64,000 bases of DNA. It comes from Streptomyces caniscabiei (GTDB taxonomy: Bacteria; Actinomycetota; Actinomycetes; Streptomycetales; Streptomycetaceae). A model generated the notes under the pieces. It had not been told where the DNA came from. It saw only the letters and a program-made list of their open reading frames with translations, and searched no databases. Numbering within the stretch: the first letter of the stretch is position 1; each line of letters begins with the position of its first letter. This document shows, piece by piece, positions 59,311-64,000 of this stretch. The position numbers were made by a program, and so were the translations under genes. Location of the stretch: positions 310,001 through 374,000 of the forward strand of contig NZ_JABXWI010000009.1 in the NCBI RefSeq assembly GCF_014930365.1, read 5' to 3'.

Positions 59311-59997
59311 ATGTCGGTGGCGGACCGAGCGGAAGCCGGTGGCGATACGTGCCGGGCCGGGTATCACGCGCAGGTCAAGGAGGAGAACCGCGTGCGGATC
59401 ATCCGTGCCGCCCGTGACCTCTTCCTCGCCCGGGGATACGACAAGACCTCCCTCGCCCAGATCGCCAGGGAGGCCCGCGTCTCGACGGGCACCCTCTTCA
59501 AGCGGTACCCCTCCAAGGCCGCGCTGTTCGCGGCCGTCACCGCCGAACAGTGGCAGCTGGACGTGGAGTGGGCCGCACCGCCCCCGCCCGGTGATCCCCG
59601 GTACGGCCTGGACCACATCGGCCGCGACTACGCCTGCCTGGTCGCGCGGCCCCACACGGCGGCGCTGTGCCGCCTCATCATCACCGAACTCCCCCAGATG
59701 CCGGAGCTCGCCGACATCGTCGGGACCGGCTTCGCCATGGACCGCGGGCCGTTCTTCGACCGGCTCCGCGACTACCTGGAGGCCGAGGAGCGGGCCGGCA
59801 CACTCGACTTCCGTACGGCCGACGGGCAGTCACGGTCGGCTTCCGCGGTGGCGGAGCAGTTCCTCGGCATGATCTCAGGCCAGTTCCTCTGGCCGCAGCT
59901 CGTACGGACCGACTTCGTCCCGCCCAACCCGACCGACGCCGCGATCGTGGACGAAGCCGTCGCCCTCATGCTCGCCCGCTACGGCACCGGAGCCTGA
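59311..59997 (+). CDS. TetR-family regulator, downstream of the SDR gene
   Basis: A 228-residue TetR protein. The helix-turn-helix lies at about residues 42-70 (TSLAQIAREARVSTGTLFKRY). ATG 59311 is chosen; a GTG two codons earlier is possible. It lies 40 bases behind the SDR gene on the same strand, so it is probably in the same operon and autoregulates it through the GGTAAGT boxes at 58414-58490. The C-terminal domain contains PFFDRLRDYLEAEERAGTLDF, common among repressors of oxidoreductase genes. Confidence 0.9.
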   Translation: MSVADRAEAGGDTCRAGYHAQVKEENRVRIIRAARDLFLARGYDKTSLAQIAREARVSTGTLFKRYPSKAALFAAVTAEQWQLDVEWAAPPPPGDPRYGLDHIGRDYACLVARPHTAALCRLIITELPQMPELADIVGTGFAMDRGPFFDRLRDYLEAEERAGTLDFRTADGQSRSASAVAEQFLGMISGQFLWPQLVRTDFVPPNPTDAAIVDEAVALMLARYGTGA

Positions 59998-60019
59998 ACC
60001 CGGGAGCATCGCCCCCGTG

Positions 60020-60628
60020 TCACTCGGGCTGCGGGCGCCGCATGAAGTACGCGGCCGCCGCGCCCGCGCCGAAGAGGGCGGCCAGGGACACCGCTGTGGC
60101 GAGCCAGGTGGGGCCGAGCCACTGGGCGCCGAAGTAGCCGAGGGCCACGCTGTACGCGGCCCAGGCGAGGCCGGCCAGGGCGGACCAGGGGAGGAAGTCG
60201 CGGGCGCGGTGGCGGGCGGCGCCGGCGCCGAGGGAGACCACGGAGCGGCCGGCGGGGGCGAAGCGGGCGACGACGACCAGCAGGCCGCCCCCGCGTACGA
60301 GCGCGGCGCCGAGACGTTCCTGCGCGGTGGTCAGCCGGCGGGAGCGGGCGATGGCGCGGTCGAGTCGTGCGCTGCCGCGCCAGGCCAGCCGGTACGCCAC
60401 GAGGTCACCGAGCACGGACGCGGTCGCCGCCGAGAGCATCAGCACCAGGATGTCGGGGACCTCGCGGGGCATCGCGCCCGCCGCCGTCTCCGCCGCGGCG
60501 GCCGTGGCCACCGCGACCACCAGGACACCGCTCGGGAGGACGGGGAGGAACACGTCCAGCACGATGGACACGCCCACCACGGCGTAGATCCATGGGCCGG
60601 CGGCCAGCCAACCCAGACTCTCAAGCAC
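60020..60628 (-). CDS. DedA/VTT-domain membrane protein
   Basis: A 202-residue protein. It has the family landmarks LDVFLPVLPSGVLVVAV near residue 24 and VVARFAPAGRSVVSLGAG near residue 118, with about five hydrophobic segments. It is shorter and more divergent than the DedA protein at 46072-46785. Start GTG 60628 has GGAGAG 6 bases upstream. A role in lipid carrier or phospholipid translocation is possible from the family but not shown. It is convergent with the TetR gene. Confidence 0.87.
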   Translation of the reverse strand: MLESLGWLAAGPWIYAVVGVSIVLDVFLPVLPSGVLVVAVATAAAAETAAGAMPREVPDILVLMLSAATASVLGDLVAYRLAWRGSARLDRAIARSRRLTTAQERLGAALVRGGGLLVVVARFAPAGRSVVSLGAGAARHRARDFLPWSALAGLAWAAYSVALGYFGAQWLGPTWLATAVSLAALFGAGAAAAYFMRRPQPE

Positions 60629-60879
60629 CGAGCACTCTCCTGTTGTCCCCCGACATCACGGCGACCCGTGACAGCCGAACAGCGTACGCCCCGGGTATGA
60701 CGGACGGCTCACAGGGGCTCATGTGTCCGTCACACCGTGTTCATCGTTCGATCGGGCGGTTCGCGGTCGCGGGTTCGCGGTTCGCGGTGCGTGTTCGTGA
60801 TGCGCGGTGCGCCGACAGGGGTCGGTGGGGGGAGACGCGCGGGGAGCGGGGCAGGGCTCGGGCCGGCCGCCGGGGTGGG

Positions 60880-61335
60880 TCAGGCCGTCACGGTGGCCTT
60901 GTGCGTGGCGGTGCTGTTCGCGGACGCGGCCTGGCGCTTGGCGAAGAGCTGGTCGAGGCCGAGTGCGCCGGAGCCGGTGAAGATCAGCAGGAACATGGCC
61001 CAGCAGAAGAACGCCGCGGCCTCGCCGCCGTTCTCCGCCGGCCACAGGGCCTCCGGCTGGTGGACCTTGAAGTACGCGTAGGCCATGGAGCCCGACGCGA
61101 CGAACGCCGCGTAGCGGGTGCCGAGGCCGATCAGTACCAGGCCGCCGCCGACGAGTTGGATGACGGCCGCGTACCAGCCGGGCCAGGTGCCGGCGGCGAC
61201 GGTGCCGCCCTGGCCGTCCGCGCCGCCCAGGACGCCGAAGAGGGTCATGGCTCCGTGGCAGGTGAAGAGCAGACCGACGACGATGCGGAAGAGACCGAGA
61301 GCGTATGGCTGGGCGCTGTTGAGGCGTCCGGTCAT
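60880..61335 (-). CDS. DoxX-family membrane protein
   Basis: A 151-residue protein with four transmembrane helices and the DoxX layout (LGLFRIVVGLLFTCHGAMTLFG start; WYAAVIQLVGGGLVLIGLGTRYAAF middle). ATG 61335 has AAGGAG 9 bases upstream. DoxX proteins are linked to redox homeostasis and partner with exported oxidoreductases in actinomycetes. A palindrome in its promoter (61414-61427) suggests repression. The 251-base gap between its stop and the DedA start (60629-60879) holds only short direct repeats of GGTTCGCGGT type at about 60758-60800. Confidence 0.9.
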   Translation of the reverse strand: MTGRLNSAQPYALGLFRIVVGLLFTCHGAMTLFGVLGGADGQGGTVAAGTWPGWYAAVIQLVGGGLVLIGLGTRYAAFVASGSMAYAYFKVHQPEALWPAENGGEAAAFFCWAMFLLIFTGSGALGLDQLFAKRQAASANSTATHKATVTA

Positions 61336-61410
61336 GGTGGGGGGCTCCTTCGGTAGTGTCACCCGGTCCTCGTGAGACCGGTGGGGACGGTTATTACCGG
61401 TGAGTCACCC

Positions 61411-61440
61411 ACGTTAGGCAGGCCTAATCGATGCTTGCAA
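61411..61440 (-). promoter_or_regulatory. doxX promoter with internal palindrome
   Basis: On the minus strand, -35 TTGCAA (61435-61440) and -10 TAACGT (61411-61416) are 18 bases apart. The palindrome TTAGGC-ag-GCCTAA (61414-61427) occupies the spacer and touches the -10, the typical place for a repressor. It also overlaps the stop codon of the FAD/NAD(P)-binding protein gene. The half site TTAGG-like is seen in iron boxes, but the spacing is shorter than the 19-base box. Confidence 0.5.
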
Positions 61441-63547
61441 GTTCAACATCTGGCCAGCTCTTTACCTGCACTTGAGGGGCTTTCGCAGGTGTCGCCGCAC
61501 GTAGAGCCGCTCGCGCCACGGCATCCGCATCCGAAAGTGTGACCGAATCCACCCCTGGCCGGGCGCCTGCCGCTGTGACCCAGTGCACGCCCTCCGTCGG
61601 CACCCCGAACGCGAACCTCCGTGCGTGCACGGCATTTTGACGGTCTATCAGGTGATACGGCCGCGGTGTGACGTCCAGTCCTCCGGTCTCGTAGCCGTTC
61701 ACCCGGTGCGGACGGCAGCCTCCCTGCGCCAGCAGGTCGGCGAGCAACTCGTCGGCCGTCCTGCGCAGATCCGGCTCCGGGAGGCGCGCCTCGACGACCG
61801 TCGTCACACGGACCGCGGACCCCGGCACGTCGGGCGAGTCGGCCACCCAGGCACCGTCCTCCGGGCGCGTCCGCAGTCGGGGGCCCAGCACGGTCAGCAC
61901 GCCCGCCTCGATCAGCGCGGACATCTCCTCGATACGGCTGCGCGGCGGGCCGATCGACAGGAACGCGTTCAGGGGGGTGTACCAGCGGTCCAGATGCTCC
62001 CGGCGTGACGCGCCCGCCAGTCCGCCGTGGTCCACGATCAGCCGCAACTCGTTGCGCAGGTCCCGCAGTACGTCCAGCGCGGCCTTCACCGCGCCCTCGA
62101 CGTTCCCGAGGGCGGCCTGGGCGGCGTCCTCCCGCAGATACGCCAGCAGCCAGTCCCGCCACTCCGCCGCGCCCGCGAACTCCCGCCCCGCGTAAGGCCG
62201 CGAGACCCCTTCCCACGACCAGCGGTCCGCCTCCACGATCCCGAACTCGTCGAGCACGGCGCCCTCTTGGGGGGAGCCGTGGGGTGTGGCGAGGAAACGG
62301 TCACGGAAGGGGAGGGCTGCCCCGAAGAGGTCACAGGAGTGCCCGGGGAACGGCCCGTACACCGCACCGCCAACCGCGCCCCGGCCGTCCCGGGTCCAGC
62401 CGGGTGCCGGAGCCGATGGTGTCGCGGTCGGTGCCGACCGGTGGGGCGGTCGCGCCAACAGGCCCTCGTAGTAGACCGTTTCGACCTCCTTCGCGACCAG
62501 GGGCCATATCTCCGTCAGAAAGTCGGGGGCCTCGCCGGAGTCCGCGCGTTTGCGGAACGCCGCGATGACCTCGGGGGTCAGGACGAGCGGGGCGTGGCGG
62601 CCGTAGGGGCCCTTCGCGTTGTCGCCGCGTGCCTGGTACGGGACGCCTCGCCGCGAGCCGGCGTACAGACGCGGCTCACGGCCGGACGGCTCGTACCGCA
62701 GGCCCCCCTTTTCGGCGTCGTACACGAAGGAGCCGCCCCGCCCGGTCGTCAACAGGGCCATGTGGTCGAAGAAGTTGAGGCCGAGACCGCGCAGCAGGAC
62801 GGGCTCCCCGGCGGCGACGGAGGAGAGGTCGAGGTCGGCCGGGTTGGCGGGCGGGAAGTGGCGCAGGCCGTGGCGGGCGGCGTACTCGGTGAGGTCCCGC
62901 TCGGCCCGGTCGGGAAGGGCGGGAAGGTGGCCCTGGGTGAGGACCACGGCGGCGAGGCCGGTGAGGACGCGGCCGGAGGCGAGCGTGAGCCGCTGGCCGC
63001 CGTCGGGGGCGTCCTCCAGACGGACCGCCCTGGTGCCGTGCACCTCGACCCGGATCCCGGGCGGCGCGCCCCGCACCACCTCGGCGAAGACCCACTCCAG
63101 ATAGCGGCCGTACTGGGCCCTCGTCGGATAGTCGTCGGGCCCCAACCCGCCCAGCCCCTGAGGCCGGCCCGGCTCACCCGCCCCGCCCGGCGCCTGCGCC
63201 CCACCGCCGGCCCGGCCGCTCGCCCACTCGTACAGGCTGGGGCCCCGGCGTATCGGCCCCGAGCACTCCACGCTGTCGTCGGTGAACAGCGTGACCTGGG
63301 AAGCCACGGTGTTCATCAGCAGGTGGGGGGACTGGTCGGTGCGCCAGACGCGGCCGGGGCCCGGCGGCGCGGGGTCGACCACATGGACGGTCAGACGGGT
63401 GCCGGGGCGGAGCAGTTCGGGCGCGGAGGCGCAGAGGCGTTCCAGGACGCTGGTGCCGCGCGGGCCGGCTCCGACGAGAGCGATGCCGATGTCACTGATC
63501 CCTGGCCGTTCGGACAAAGGAGTAACTCCCGTGCGTGTGGGGCGCAT
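61424..63547 (-). CDS. FAD/NAD(P)-binding oxidoreductase-like protein (NAD_binding_9)
   Basis: A 707-residue protein with an N-terminal Rossmann motif IALVGAGPRGTSVLERL (residues 21-37) and the group's HLLMNTVASQVTLFTDD block near residue 80. It matches the FAD-NAD(P)-binding family of large actinobacterial proteins whose reaction is not established. A Gly/Ala-rich low-complexity insert lies near residues 110-135. A central HRS...DRGAVGGAVYGPF region looks like a loop. ATG 63547 is used; a TTG at residue 12 is an alternative. No neighbouring pathway genes identify its substrate. Confidence 0.8.
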   Translation of the reverse strand: MRPTRTGVTPLSERPGISDIGIALVGAGPRGTSVLERLCASAPELLRPGTRLTVHVVDPAPPGPGRVWRTDQSPHLLMNTVASQVTLFTDDSVECSGPIRRGPSLYEWASGRAGGGAQAPGGAGEPGRPQGLGGLGPDDYPTRAQYGRYLEWVFAEVVRGAPPGIRVEVHGTRAVRLEDAPDGGQRLTLASGRVLTGLAAVVLTQGHLPALPDRAERDLTEYAARHGLRHFPPANPADLDLSSVAAGEPVLLRGLGLNFFDHMALLTTGRGGSFVYDAEKGGLRYEPSGREPRLYAGSRRGVPYQARGDNAKGPYGRHAPLVLTPEVIAAFRKRADSGEAPDFLTEIWPLVAKEVETVYYEGLLARPPHRSAPTATPSAPAPGWTRDGRGAVGGAVYGPFPGHSCDLFGAALPFRDRFLATPHGSPQEGAVLDEFGIVEADRWSWEGVSRPYAGREFAGAAEWRDWLLAYLREDAAQAALGNVEGAVKAALDVLRDLRNELRLIVDHGGLAGASRREHLDRWYTPLNAFLSIGPPRSRIEEMSALIEAGVLTVLGPRLRTRPEDGAWVADSPDVPGSAVRVTTVVEARLPEPDLRRTADELLADLLAQGGCRPHRVNGYETGGLDVTPRPYHLIDRQNAVHARRFAFGVPTEGVHWVTAAGARPGVDSVTLSDADAVARAALRAATPAKAPQVQVKSWPDVELASID

Positions 63548-63714
63548 CGTGGGGCGCGGTGCGGCGGACCGCCCGCCGGCAAGCGGACGGTCCGCCTCAT
63601 CATGCCGTCGTACGCGACGGGATCGGAGCGTCGGGGCTCATCGGACGCGCCGGGTGTGGGATGCCTCACGAGCATCTCGGACAACAGGGGCAACAACCGT
63701 GCGCAATGGGTGGA

Positions 63715-64000
63715 TTAGCGGGTGAGTACGGACTCCGCCGCCGTTTCGAGGTGGGCCCTGCCGCCCCGCCGGGCCCGTGCGCGGTCCAGCCGCAGCCGTG
63801 CCGAACGGCCGTGCAGCGTCAGCGTCATGAGGTGGTTGCCGAACCAGGGGCCGCCCGTCCTGCGCCAGTCGATGGAGGGCCGCGCGCCCCGGCCGTGCCG
63901 CCCGAACCACCGGCCGAGCGCTCGCCCCGTGCCGCTCCAGCCGAAGCGGAAGCCGAGCTTTATGGAGAGCGGGATGGAGTTGTGCACGGGGGAGCAGGTG
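63715..64000 (-). CDS. Small hypothetical protein at the window edge (start uncertain)
   Basis: At least 90 residues from GTG 63987 to the stop at 63715, basic and aromatic (KLGFRFGWSGTGRALGRWFGRHG, RTGGPWFGNHLMTLTLHG). The frame stays open to the window edge and no ribosome site precedes GTG 63987, so the real start may lie beyond base 64000. I recognise no family. The 167-base gap to the FAD/NAD(P) gene start shows nothing else. Confidence 0.5.
   Translation of the reverse strand, partial: TCSPVHNSIPLSIKLGFRFGWSGTGRALGRWFGRHGRGARPSIDWRRTGGPWFGNHLMTLTLHGRSARLRLDRARARRGGRAHLETAAESVLTR

Noticed and set aside
61414..61427. Canonical 19-bp DtxR/IdeR iron box
   Set aside because: Half sites TTAGG and CCTAA are only 4 bases apart instead of 9; listed as an unassigned palindrome.

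Overview
The window is a 64-kb piece of a high-GC actinobacterial chromosome, almost certainly Streptomyces. The reasons are the extreme third-position GC, frequent GTG/TTG starts, the gene order fasR-fabD-fabH-acpP-fabF with a DUF3145 gene beside it, a homodimeric aceE, large families of TetR/MerR/LysR/PucR regulators, and several short dispersed repeats of the kind that litter Streptomyces intergenic regions. No phage, transposase, integrase or CRISPR array was seen. It looks like ordinary chromosomal DNA with one specialised stress cluster.

Layout. 1-14.5 kb: catabolic and secreted enzymes (MDR reductase, serine hydrolase, exported M14 peptidase, two SGNH hydrolases, an exported pyroglutamyl-peptidase-like protein, GH3 beta-glucosidase, aldose epimerase) with two TetR repressors. 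14.7-20.3 kb: the type II fatty acid synthase operon and its PucR-type activator FasR, read leftwards. 20.5-32.5 kb: pirin, a membrane Ser/Thr kinase, a second serine hydrolase, GNAT, a MerR/aldo-keto reductase pair, a DUF4429/SHOCT protein, a membrane-anchored alpha/beta hydrolase, a TetR/MFS efflux pair, a small membrane protein and a K+ channel. 32.6-36.9 kb: pyruvate dehydrogenase E1, a DUF3052 protein and a peroxiredoxin.

37-46 kb: a tellurium-resistance-type (Ter) stress module. It has two TerD paralogues, a TerC-like DUF475 membrane protein, a TerA-like protein, a TerD with a Tyr/Pro-rich tail, an HpcH/HpaI aldolase-like protein, a very large fusion of two phosphoribosyltransferases with TRSP and PELOTA-like modules, and a HAD phosphatase. 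The last three are translationally linked or nearly so and look like a small pathway making a nucleoside-like metabolite, as has been proposed for Ter systems. This is the most system-like region here.

46-52 kb: DedA and FmdB proteins, then a cell-wall cluster: a class A PBP-like protein whose transpeptidase motifs are degenerate, a membrane-anchored polysaccharide deacetylase and an exported Amidase_6 protein. 52-55.2 kb: membrane and coiled-coil proteins and a DUF4097 remnant whose N-terminus is repeat DNA. 55.4 kb: tRNA-Val(TAC) with a terminator. 56-58.1 kb: a LysR gene and a convergent ketopantoate-reductase-like gene that share the same 20-bp inverted-repeat operator. 58-64 kb: DUF2277, an SDR/TetR pair, a second DedA, DoxX, a large FAD/NAD(P)-binding protein and an edge gene.

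Repeats recur at gene ends. In three cases repeat DNA has entered coding sequence: the DedA C-terminus, the small membrane protein, and the DUF4097 N-terminus.
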